Shown: piece after piece, positions 46,265 through 56,923 of the stretch
How positions within the stretch are numbered: position 1 is the stretch's first letter
Layout of the letters: each line of letters opens with the position of its first letter
Assembly: GCA_022496805.1 (NCBI GenBank)
Contig: CM040089.1
Coordinates: 39,168,372 to 39,232,371, forward strand
Direction: 5' to 3'
Origin: Pohlia nutans
Lineage: Eukaryota; Streptophyta; Bryopsida; Bryales; Mniaceae
Length of the DNA stretch: 64,000 nucleotides
Position numbers and translations under genes: made by a program
The notes under the pieces: model-generated
What the model was told of the DNA's origin: nothing
Databases searched by the model: none
The model's input: the letters and a program-made list of their open reading frames with translations, nothing else

Positions 46265-49059
46265 TTAAGTTAGATGAGGAGGAGTTTATCTTACATGTGA
46301 GTGGGCGGGAGGGTTGACGGAGCGTGAAAGTAGCGGAGGAAAAGCGGAGGAAGCGAAGTAAGTTAGAGAGAGACGGATCGAGGGTGGCGAGAAAGTCGAC
46401 CAAGGCAGCGCTGAAAGTCGGCGAGAAAGTCTGAAAGTAACTGCCAGTCTAAGTTAAGTCTGTCGCTCAGTCACTCGCTCCTTCCCTTTTCTAAGTCAAG
46501 GCCCGCAGCCTCATTCCTCGATGTTGTCTTCCGTCATGCCCGGCCCACACTGGGAACCCATGAAACGGATGTGAAGTAAAACTCACTTAAGCTTACTATG
46601 TGTTTTTGTCAACAATGGCGACACCAGTAAATGAGCTTAAGCATGCCCAACAGTTGCTCATTGTGCACCAAGTTCACATGCAAGATGGTATGTGAAAAAT
46701 CGGAAAACTTCCCCATCAACAACTATCAAGCGTAACTTGGAATAAAGTGCATCAACCATAGCTACATTCCAAGTGTAGCTTGGAATGTAGTGACAAAAGT
46801 AGTACATACTACTACTTTTGTCACTACATGGGACAATCATAATGGTGGAGGATAAATTTACTAAACTTCGTAAAAGTGTGAGCATGGTCTTGTTAGAGAA
46901 TAGGAGAAAATGCTTGATGTGAGAATCAGCCCTCTCTATATTGACAATATTTGGTGTGCAAATATCAAACTCCACTCTATGAGAGATGCTTTATCATCCA
47001 GAAATAGGTTTGGTGAGTGGAAAACAGTTGTTGTTGGGCCTGCTCTTACATAGTTACATGTAGTTAGTGTTAATATATTAGGGCATGCTTACATGTAATC
47101 CTGGTCTGGTGGTTGCTACAGTTCGAAGGAATAAAACAAAACAGAAGACATTGATTCATCGATCAGCGAAGAATCAGGATTCAGAACTTCACCGACATCG
47201 ATAGGTAAATCCATTGGTTGCGATTCACAAGTCTTGAAGGTATCCAATACGTGTTAAGTTCTCATTGATTCCCAAACCACCCACAGAGTCCACATAAAAG
47301 TGGAATTGCTCTATAGCACCGTTTGTGTATTTGCCCATCCACCCAACATGTACGAGAGGACCTTAAGGAGTGGTTTGCAAAGTGGGCTTCCCGGGAAGTG
47401 AGAGCCCACTGAGGCCAGGCGGGCGAAGCCTGACGCAACGTCCAAAGGAACTCACTTCCTGGGAGGCGGGCTTCTCTCTACGTAAAGTCTATAGAAAATT
47501 ACCTCATCTCATCACAAAACAAAGTGGGGATTGATAGTTATGGCATCTAGTTAGGGCCATTGTATTGCAACCATGAGGTTCGTAGATCAATCTCCGTCGT
47601 CGACATAGTGTACTGCAAGCTCATAATATTTTACAAAGACTGATTGTGAGTGAGTGATTGTCAGGGTGGTTTAGAGTCATAACCTACTATACCTTATTTT
47701 GAACATATGTATCACAATAATGATGATAGGCTATTTACTTATAGGTTGGAATTCATAATGCAAGTTGTTGTTTTGGACCACTATATGAACCAAAAGACTA
47801 AAATTGGACAATCTTAATATAAAAAAGGCACAATATGTTAGGTCCCATAACTAGTTGGAAACACCGGTTATGTAGTCCATAACTCTCTCCTCCACTCTTT
47901 GTTTAAAAGAGCTGTAAATCTCTACAATTTAAGGAAGAGTCTTGATCTAGTTTGGAGAAGGGGGTTACATACAAAAATCGGTTTGCCGCTCCGTGGCTTG
48001 ACTTGTTCTCTAAGCCATAACTTTCCACCAATCATGGAATGGCATTTGTAGATGTTGATTTATCAACACCAAAAACCTCTAATTTGAGATGGAACTGAAG
48101 TTTAATTCTAAAAATCTAGCATTACTATTCATTTAACAAAAAAGTAGTCATTTTTTTACATGCACTTTGAATGTTGTTTATGGCCTATGTGGCAGGCCTA
48201 GCCTTCATTGTTGCTATCTTTTTCAGTGACCCTCTTGGTCTTAGTAGCCAAGTTGGTAACACTTCCCCCAATAGACTCTTCATTCACACTGGCCCTTTGG
48301 GCCAGAGTTCATGTCTCTCTTGTCAGTGATGTTTACCACATCCTTTTAGTTTCACGCACTGTGCAAGAGAAATTGAATCAAACCAACCAATATTTGAAGT
48401 TCCCTATTAGTATTACTATTATTATTTGGTTATACCTAGTACTTTTAATTGAAATAGTAAATTGTCTAAAATATAGATCAACAATTTGTCTAAAACTTTC
48501 ATTTGGAATTAGCTATTTGGAAAAATTAACTAGCTTCCAATTTCCCCTGCATTTGAATCCAAGTTCGAATGCATTTTTTTATAAATTATTTCATTTTCAT
48601 CAAAAAAAAAATGCTATAATCATAATTTTATTTTAAGGAATTTTGAGTATATTAGCAAGCCGCATTGGTGAATGATTTTATCTCTACTTGGTGTGTGAAC
48701 CATATTTTCTGCGCTGGTAGCATCTACCTTGCTAGATGGAAATCACCTCCCACTCTTGCTAGTTCGCCTCCCCTCCATGGGACCCGGATTGATTGTTTCT
48801 CTCTTTTCAACTACTAATGCACATGGTTCCGTCTTTCAAGTTTTTTTTTAAAAAAAATTTAAAAAAAAACAATGCCCATTTTTTGGTAGCTTAATCCCTA
48901 AATGTGTTAAGAGGGGATAAGGGACAAACCTAAATGTGTTATAACATGTTACTTCTACAACTTTGATGAATTTTGGTCCAAAAGAGAAGATGAAAAGCAT
49001 GATGTTTAATAATTATTTGTACTATCAAACTTTCAAAAATGTTTTAAATACTCGTTTAA
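46265..49059. other. Intergenic DNA, small palindromes only
   Basis: Two adjoining palindromes lie at 46762-46828 (CTACATTCC...GGAATGTAG, then TGTAGTGACAAAAGTAGT with its complement). A further inverted pair, GTGGGCTTCCCGGGAAGTGA with its partner near 47450, spans 47387-47472. A 142-codon frame at 48208-48636 is hydrophobic and low-complexity; not called. Confidence 0.4.
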
Positions 49060-49731
49060 CCCCTAAATGCCCATAGGTTTTCTTAAGATGCTAGATGTGT
49101 TATAATGTCCATCTTACTCAACTTTTATGAGCTACAATTTTTAAATACATGTCAAGCACAACAATAAGACAACATCCGTATGGTTAAATTTTGAAAAATG
49201 CTATGAAATTTTTAATAATCAATTTATAAGAATTATCTTTGAGAATTCATTAAAAATACATATTTAGTCATTTTCACTTGGAATGAAGTATGATAGGTCA
49301 AAAACATTGATTTTATATGGTGGTTAACTTGTTCAAGTTAGAGCTAATATTATTTGATTAAAAACCTAAAGATTCCATTCCAGGTAGATTTTCAAAATTG
49401 TGACAATTTGAGATGCTCTCACTTCGAGGGCTTTAGAGGAAAATCAATAAAAAATTTCAAATTTCCTTTTCTAGAAAAGTTGTTCAAGAGATAATATTGT
49501 TAGTTTCTCTAAATAGCAAATTCATAACACTAAAACAATATTGAGGTCTTTGCCTTTGAAAAATTCTCCTCGGTGGAGTTTAACTCGGATTAACATGATT
49601 CAAATCGGGTTGGAAAGTAGACTTGAATTTCCTATTTGAAAATAAAAAATAAAAAATAAAAAATAAAATCATCATGGGCAGCCCATAAAAAAGGGCAGCG
49701 ATCATAAAATGGTCATTCGGTCACTTAGGGA
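49060..49731. mobile_element. TTAA-family element (672 bp)
   Basis: CCCCTAAATGCCC left and, inverted, TCCCTAAGTGACC right, TTAA at 49056-49059 and 49732-49735. A related end, TCCCTAAATGTG, follows TTAA at 48891. Interior AT-rich with a small AAAAT microsatellite near 49645. Confidence 0.6.
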
Positions 49732-49735
49732 TTAA

Positions 49736-50749
49736 ACTATGCACCCAAATTTTAGGTGCTTGAAACCTCCTTGAAAGCACCTATAATTTTCAAGCTAACC
49801 CTCATTTTTTGGTAGCGGAAACTAAGTCATGCTTTCTTTGTGTGACCAGCCATCCTAATCGCGCACCCTGGCAACAAATTATGCATGAATATGGGTAATC
49901 AAATTGGTTTTTGGAGATGGAGCAATATTCAGTCACCATCAGAGTACTGACAGGGAAGGTTAGACTTGTGCACATAAATAAATATGGACATGTACAAGTA
50001 ACCACTTACACAAGTGCATTCACACTTGTTTGCACAAATTTATTGGAGACCTGCCTTTGCTCCATTTATACCTACTTGCTCATGTGCCCTTAGTGACAAA
50101 CTAGCATCTCAGGGATTCTTTTCCTACAGGGTTCAGAGTCCCAGAAAAACAGAAATTGGAGCACATAACTTGGTCCCGATCCGATGGTCTGATGCTTAAA
50201 TTCCTCACAAAAGCGAACTTCATATTATTCAGTATCCTTCATGCTCTCTGCCTTTCCTTCATGCACTCTGCTCATCACCTTGGGACTTCACCCTGCCCAA
50301 TTAGCTATTGATGGAGTCAAGTTGGCTGGGGTGTGGAATATGTTGCACCATCTACTGTGGGACCAGGCAGAGACACTCCGTGCTACCAGTGTTATGTTTC
50401 ATAGAATAAATCAAGCGAAGCTTTTCATAACATTCTTAACACCTTGCTGGACCACACCTTTTACATTGTAGCAACACTTGTAAAGAAACTACTAATAAAA
50501 TAATTCAACTCTCCAACCCTCTTGCTTGGACCAACTGAAGTTAGAGAAAATTCTATGTGATTCCATTGATCCTCTGACAGATGATTGAGATTCCGAGGTG
50601 AACAATAGAGAGGCTCAAGAACCTTTTGTTGTGTTCATCTCAAAACTTATAAAACAAACAAGATAAGATTTGGATAAAGTCAATATGTCTAAGAATGGTG
50701 TGCAACATGTTACTTGTTCACAAGCGTCCATCTGGGAATTATCCATTAA
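49736..50749. other. Intergenic DNA, no gene supported
   Basis: Composition is more even than the surroundings and several 60-76 codon frames overlap, but none has a recognisable domain. Confidence 0.4.
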
Positions 50750-51025
50750 CCCTTAAACGTCAAAAAAGCCCCACGGGCCTTTTCAGAAAGGAATATTCGA
50801 GAAAAAAGTAGTTTCTCTCAACCAAATCAAGGGAGGATTAGTGCATTGGAAAGCTACTGAAAAAGCGATCTAGATTCCAAATTTGAGGTTGGAACAGCTG
50901 AGGTTCAGCAGTGCTACAGTGCCCAGCAGAGCCGTTTTTGCATTTTTTTCGTTTTTTTTTTTTTCCCTCCGAAAATTTAGATGCCTTCTGGGTTGCCCCG
51001 CCCAGGCCCTCTTGACGTTTAAGGG
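50750..51025. mobile_element. TTAA-family element, subtype A (276 bp)
   Basis: CCCTTAAACGTCAA at both ends in inverted orientation, TTAA at 50746-50749 and 51026-51029. Reverse-complement match of 34840-35187 with one internal length difference of about 70 bp. Confidence 0.9.
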
Positions 51026-51818
51026 TTAAAGAGCAATTTGAGTGATTTATGTGAGGGACTTCTTTCATCAAAACTCTTGAACTCAAGATGTCAAAGAATG
51101 TTATATCAAAGAACGATGTCAAAATCTTGGATATGTTGATTCTTCCTGAATTAAGAAATGGGTTCAAGGTGCAGGTTATCTTTCAAAAATGCTATGCTAA
51201 CTTAACTCTTTGATTCCCTAACATCCATTTTATGGATATTGGATGATTTTTGAGGCATCTCTTCACAAAATACAAAAATATAAAGATTTTTTCATTCATT
51301 CGAAGTTTTCTTGGTTCTTGTGCTAGTTGACTACTATTTGTATGTATCTTCTAAATAAGATATTGTGATTTTAATTTTTTTTAAATACAAAATTTGGTTC
51401 AAAAAGTGAGATCTTAAAAATGATTTTCCAAATTAAGTAGAATCAAAGAATGGAAATTATATCATCTCAAAATGCATATTATTCCAAATTCAATACAACA
51501 ATTTTTAACAAGCAATCTCTGCGTCAACTAGAGAAAAATGACTGATTTTGATGGTTCCAACAAACCTGGTTGAATTCGGAAATTGAAAATCCAAAGTAGA
51601 TATCTATGTGCATAATTGGATTATATACATGATTAGAAAGTGCAAGCAGTTTGGAATAAAATGAAAGTTCCATTTTATTCATCAATATAGCCCTCGAAAG
51701 TTAAGCACATTATAAAGTCGGTCATGCCTCAAAAGCTGAGTTTAGGCCCAATCATGTCAGGCCAATGACTCAATTCAATGCAAATTGGAACCTCATTTCA
51801 TCTTTGCATCACATTTAA
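51026..51818. other. AT-rich DNA with a partial TTAA-family copy
   Basis: About 51204-51510 resembles, inverted, one half of the element at 52937-53476 (GGTTCAAAAAGTGAGATCTT, AAGTAGAATCAAA.AATGGAAA). It starts after TTAA and looks truncated. No gene. Confidence 0.45.
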
Positions 51819-52424
51819 CCCTTTCAAGACCAAAACGAAACAACTCCAATACTCATTATTTTTCAAAAATTCATAGAAAATTCAAAAAGTCTTTGAAAAT
51901 TTTGAAAATTTCAGGGAAGATGAATAATATGATGAAGAATCACCGAATAAAATCATTAGGAAATTATTATTTTTGTAGATTGTATGGCTTGCTGAATGTT
52001 GGGTCTAGTTGAGGAATAGACGGAGCGATTGTGAAAGGGGTGTTTTCATGGTAGGATGAAGATTTTGCACGAAAGGCAAACGTACGTTATGTAAAACACT
52101 TGCCATTATTGTGTCATTATTTATATTCAATAATTATGGAAAATGTTTAAATATATTTAAAATGGAATCTTTTTCATAGTATTTGGATTATTCCTATAAT
52201 ATTCTAGAATTTTTTTGAACCTCTTTACACATCTAAGGCGTAACAACGCATCTTTTGTACCATGTTTCTATCAAAAGTTTTCCATATTCCTATAATTTAT
52301 ATTTCAAGAATTGTTTTTATTTGCATTTTTATGACCACCATAATTTACAGACTGAAAATAAAAACGACAACCCAACCTATAACTACATAATTTGGTCGTC
52401 CTATCGCGAAAACACCCTTTAGGG
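51819..52424. mobile_element. Possible TTAA-family element
   Basis: CCCTTTCAAGACC after TTAA (51815-51818) and CCCTTTAGGG before TTAA (52425-52428). It contains the better-defined GGGTGTTTT element at 52038-52417, whose end lies only 7 bp from the right TTAA, so this pairing could be fortuitous. Confidence 0.35.
52038..52417. mobile_element. GGGTGTTTT-family TIR element, copy 3
   Basis: Left GGGTGTTTTCATGGTAGGA and, inverted, right GGGTGTTTTCGCGATAGGA. 380 bp, non-coding, related ends to 35275 and 41823. Confidence 0.7.
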
Positions 52425-52428
52425 TTAA

Positions 52429-52932
52429 TCCTTAAACTCCCATGTGCACCAAAGTGTCTATTTCCATATCTCATTAATTCTCAAAGGCATGATTACTGCG
52501 GTAAATTCTAGGTCCTATGGGCCTGACCTAATGAACTCTCACCAAAAATATCTCATGATCAACTGATCAAATTAGGGTTCTGTAAGTTGCTACGAGTTCC
52601 ACGGATGCTTGGCAATGCCAAGCAACAGTTTTGTTCAAGTTCATTTGGATTCAATATGTCAAAAGCCACCCATCAAGCCTAGGCATAAAGCTCTCTCTGG
52701 TTGGCTCAAAGATTGCTTGTTAATTAAAAAATGTTAATTTTTTATTTTTAATTGAATTTCAAAAGAAAACCTTGATAAATTAATTACAAAATATGATAAA
52801 TCCAACCCCTATAAATGTGATCTCCTCATTGATATTTATAACTTTTATTTGTATATCAACTCCAATTTTGTGATTCATCAAACATTTTATTACACATCTT
52901 TGAAATTGGTGCATCATTTGGACCTCAAAGGT
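52429..52932. mobile_element. Probable TTAA-family element in a chain
   Basis: TCCTTAAACTCCCATG left and, inverted, ACCTTTGAGGTCC right; TTAA at 52425-52428 and 52933-52936, both shared with neighbours. Its right half resembles part of 39956-40492. Confidence 0.5.
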
Positions 52933-52936
52933 TTAA

Positions 52937-53476
52937 CCCTTTAACGTCCCGATTCATCACTGATTTCAAAGATCCGTTATAAAATGTTTGATGAATACCA
53001 AAAATGGAGTTGATGTACAAAGCAAAGTTGTAAATGTCAATGTTTAGATCACATCTGTATGGTTGGATTTATCATATTTTTTAGTAATTTTTTAAAATTA
53101 ATTTTTCAAGGTTTTCTTTTGAAATTCAATTAAAAATCCCAAAGTAACACAAAAAAATTAAAAATTGTTGTAATGAATTTGAAATAACATGCACTACGAG
53201 ATGGTATGCTTTCCGTTATTTGATTCTACTTATTTTGGAAAATCATGCTGAAGGTCTCACTTTTTGAACTAAGAATGAAACTTGACATCAACCACTATTG
53301 TTATTTTTCAAAAAATCACAATATCTTATTTTGAAGATCCATACCGTACAAATGGTAGTCAACTAGCACAAGAACCAAAGAAAATTTGGATGGATGAAAA
53401 ATTGTACAGGATGTAGTAAAGAGAAGGATTTCAATCTGTTTGTCGTCCATTATATGGACGCAGGCGCGTTAAAGGG
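52937..53476. mobile_element. TTAA-family element, ~540-bp subtype
   Basis: CCCTTTAACGTCCC left and, inverted, CCCTTTAACGCGCCTGCG right, TTAA at 52933-52936 and 53477-53480. Inverted full-length match to 39956-40492. Confidence 0.8.
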
Positions 53477-53480
53477 TTAA

Positions 53481-54434
53481 AAATTTCTTTTTTAGAGTGA
53501 CGGTGATAAGTTGAGAGCAAGAAAAAAAACACAACTAGTTCAACTCTCTGGGACAGGTAGTTGTGGTCAAATGAGCATGAATCATATTTCAAAACTCCTA
53601 GAGCAAAATAATGTCAATCATCAAAGATGGTGACCGCATATCCTAGTTGTGATATATGTAAAATCAAAGTAAAGAATTAAAATTATTATTATCTTAGTTT
53701 ACACATAGTAGGAAAATCTTGGGGAAGTCACTATCAAAAATTTAGATAACAATGAGAGGAAAAATATAGGGTGTCATTTATTCATTTGAGATAAAATTTA
53801 TAAATTTTTAGAAGTAATATAGGGTGTTTCAAAACCAATTTGAAAATATTCTTAGAATATATCATGAATATACCCTAAATATACTATAAATATTATATAT
53901 TCCATTATTTCATAGCCCCTCATTAAATACCTTGTGTTCGCTCCTGTGTCCCAAAATTCACACTAAGAGACTTCCCCAAGAGGAAATTTTAAAACTAACA
54001 TAATGGAATGAGCGAATAATACAACCAGTAATACAATAAAGGAACACTTCTTACATTTTTAGATGTTTTACTTGGTAAAGAAATTATTGATAAAATCCAT
54101 GTTTTTGTAATTAGTAGTAAAAATAATAATTCAAATTAATTCAATTATTCGTTCTCTTTGTGAACTCCATAAATCAAGCACAAAATTATCTTTATTTCAT
54201 GCTTAATTTCATACTTTAACTCGTAACGTTGATACAACCCAACCAAAAATTGTATGAAAATTTTGCATAATGCAATTTTATTTCCAATACATCATTAGTT
54301 GTGAGAAAAATACACAAATCTTCTGCTTAAAATATAAATTTGTCAATTGACCAATATTAATAATCTCATAAACTACATACAAGTATTTATTTGGCTTTCT
54401 AGTAATTTGATTCTTAAAATTATTATCAATGGAC
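53481..54434. other. AT-rich interval, nothing recognised
   Basis: No gene, RNA or bounded repeat seen. Confidence 0.5.
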
Positions 54435-54532
54435 CTCTGTCCGGTGGGCACTGGCTCATTGTCAAGACGAACAGACACTTTATTCACGCCGGCCTCGAAA
54501 GAGGACTGGAGTTCATATCTATCTATCTATCT
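54435..54532 (+). repeat. Retroelement 3'-end-like repeat, copy 2
   Basis: CTCATTGTCAAGACGAACAG, CACTTTATTCACGCCGGCCT and GAAAGAGGACTGGAGTT then a TATCTATCTATCTATC tail; matches 28798-28891. The better-kept CpG sites suggest it is the younger copy. Confidence 0.6.
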
Positions 54533-55938
54533 TCTTAAAATTACCTACTTTGAATTCTACAATTTATGCCAGTATAAAAGCAAGAAAATAAAAATAAAAA
54601 TCGTATTGAATTCTGTGGCAAGGAATAATAAAAATGTTGTTAATGTTTCCTTCATAGATATTCAACATATTATTATCATTTTTTCATGATTAAATCTACT
54701 AGAATCTTTCGGCCGGTGAAAAAAATCTAATTTTATTCACAATATAAAATCATACAATATTGAAATTCTCAAAACTATTTGTAATGCAAAAGGATTCATA
54801 ACTTTCAAAATTCATTTAAGCTATTTATAGTCTAAAAAGATATAAAAATATTCATGATGCAAAAAGATGAAAATATAATGCATATAAATTTTATACTAAA
54901 CTTGTCAAAATTTTTTTTTGTAACAATAGAATACACGGATGTAATTTGGTTAATTTTTTATTAAGAAATAATTGGATTAAGTCAGGGCCTATTATCCTCC
55001 ACAAACAATTAGCACCTGTGGCACAAATGAACACTAGTAAATTAGAAATAAAGTGATATGCCATATTAGCAAGATAACTTTGACATAAAATAGTACTTTA
55101 ATTTTGAGGTGTCATGTGTGACAATCCAATTGGTTAAGATCAAATGATCTATTACAAAAGTTAGTCATAATTTTGGAATTGAACTTACAATTCGTTCACA
55201 TAATTTTCATTAATTTAAAATTATTTAATTTAATAAAGATTTTCAAACTCCAATTCTATGAATGTTTAACATTCAAAGGGATCACGCCGGTAGTGTTTTT
55301 TAAGTAACTTCAATTCAAAGAATTTATAGTGCAAAAGTGTTTCAAATAAATGTAAAATCTCTATTATCAACTCTTTGTATTGAAACCTCAAATAGTAATT
55401 TATTGTTTCTCATACAAATTGGATTAGAATATCAATAACTTATTATTTATATTAAAGTTTACATAGACTCTACATATTTGACATTTGGATTTTGAAAGAT
55501 ACATAATTCATTGATTCAAAGAATCTCTATCCATAAAATTTGTTACATTGTGAAGCCCTAGACGTTGTACGCCTACTAAAGTTTCCAAGACTCTCTCCAG
55601 TGCTCATGAATACTCTTTGTTTTCACATTTTAAGTTTGTTACATTTTTCACTTGTTTGACTCCTACTAAATTCCCTCATATAATGGCAAGTGTCATCTTT
55701 CACTCTAATTCCAAGGAAAATTACTGTATGAGTTAAAATCAAACCAAGCAGTCAAGGGTGCAGAACCCTACTATTATAGAATGTAATGCTAAAGCATCTA
55801 TGTAAATGAAACTAAATTCATATTATTACTAAAGCGCTGTAAACTTTGATATCATAAATCCCACGGTTTAGTAGCAATAGGGCTCAATGAACATAATATA
55901 ACACATAAACCCTCCACAATATCAACTTGAGGATACTA
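54533..55938. other. AT-rich interval, nothing recognised
   Basis: Very AT-rich; no gene or element boundary could be supported. Confidence 0.5.
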
Positions 55939-56097
55939 CACTGAAATCACCATATACATTGATCCATTTGCGCAAATTCTCATACGTTTGAATTTTTTTT
56001 CAGGTTTGCATGAATTTTACCACAATATTTTACAAAAATAATTATTCAGAAAGCCTCTCGTAAATATCGTGGGCCACAATATATGGTGATTTCAGTG
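55939..56097. mobile_element. 159-bp TIR MITE
   Basis: CACTGAAATCACCATATA left and its exact inverted copy TATATGGTGATTTCAGTG right. Non-coding. The CACTG terminus suggests a CACTA relative, but the 3-bp flanks do not match. Confidence 0.65.
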
Positions 56098-56348
56098 TGG
56101 TCCTTTAGCCCTTGCAACGGTTCACCTTTTTGCTCCCACTACATGAAAGAAAAAAGATTCAAAACATGTGATTCTTGATACAAGGCTGTAGTGGACTTCC
56201 AACTCTCCACTATCATTCTTTAGGTAAAGAATTACGTGGCATGTCCAATTTTCCAAAATCCACGACAACAATTCTCGTACAATGATTCTTATTCCTAGGT
56301 ACATCTTACAAGGGCTAAAGAACCTTATGCAACCCATTCACACCTTAA

Positions 56349-56919
56349 CCTCTAATTGCCCAACCGACCATTTTTTAAACGATGTATAGATTTCATCCAT
56401 GTTTTTTTCATCCGTCATGCACATGTTGCAAGCAAAAAAAAAATACTACAAAAAGCTATGGCAAGATAGCTTCATGCATCTCTGATCTGATTAAAATGGG
56501 TATGATCTGTGACAATTATATGCCTCATTTCAGATTGCAGTGATTCACCGAAAATTTCAAAGATTTTAGTCTAAACGTGCTCTTGAAAAATTAAACTCAT
56601 AAATTAAGCAACCAAAAAATTTCCAAAAATCACTACACTGAGAGTATTACATTTCAGTTCATCACAACAAAATTCATCTACTTATTATCAATATCTTATT
56701 CGTAATCAAATTACAAAAGCATTTTGAATTTCAAGTTTCAAATTTTACACAAAATATTGATGATAGCAATCACATATCTAATCGTATGGATGGAATCTAA
56801 AATTCAGAATGTATGACTTTTATTCATTCATTGAGTTCAAAATATTCCTTCGAGTTGCATTTTATAGTGCATCTTTGCAAAAACTGCCGAATTTGGAGAG
56901 GAGTGAGGACGTTTACCGG
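56349..56919. mobile_element. TTAA-family element, 571-bp subtype
   Basis: CCTCTAATTGCCC left and ACGTTTACCGG right, TTAA at 56345-56348 and 56920-56923. Related along its length to 39159-39729. It is the last repeat before the GC-rich gene region. Confidence 0.65.
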
Positions 56920-56923
56920 TTAA

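Noticed and set aside
48208..48636. 142-codon hydrophobic frame as a membrane protein gene
   Set aside because: Low-complexity AT-rich composition explains the hydrophobic residues; no promoter, splice or family signal.
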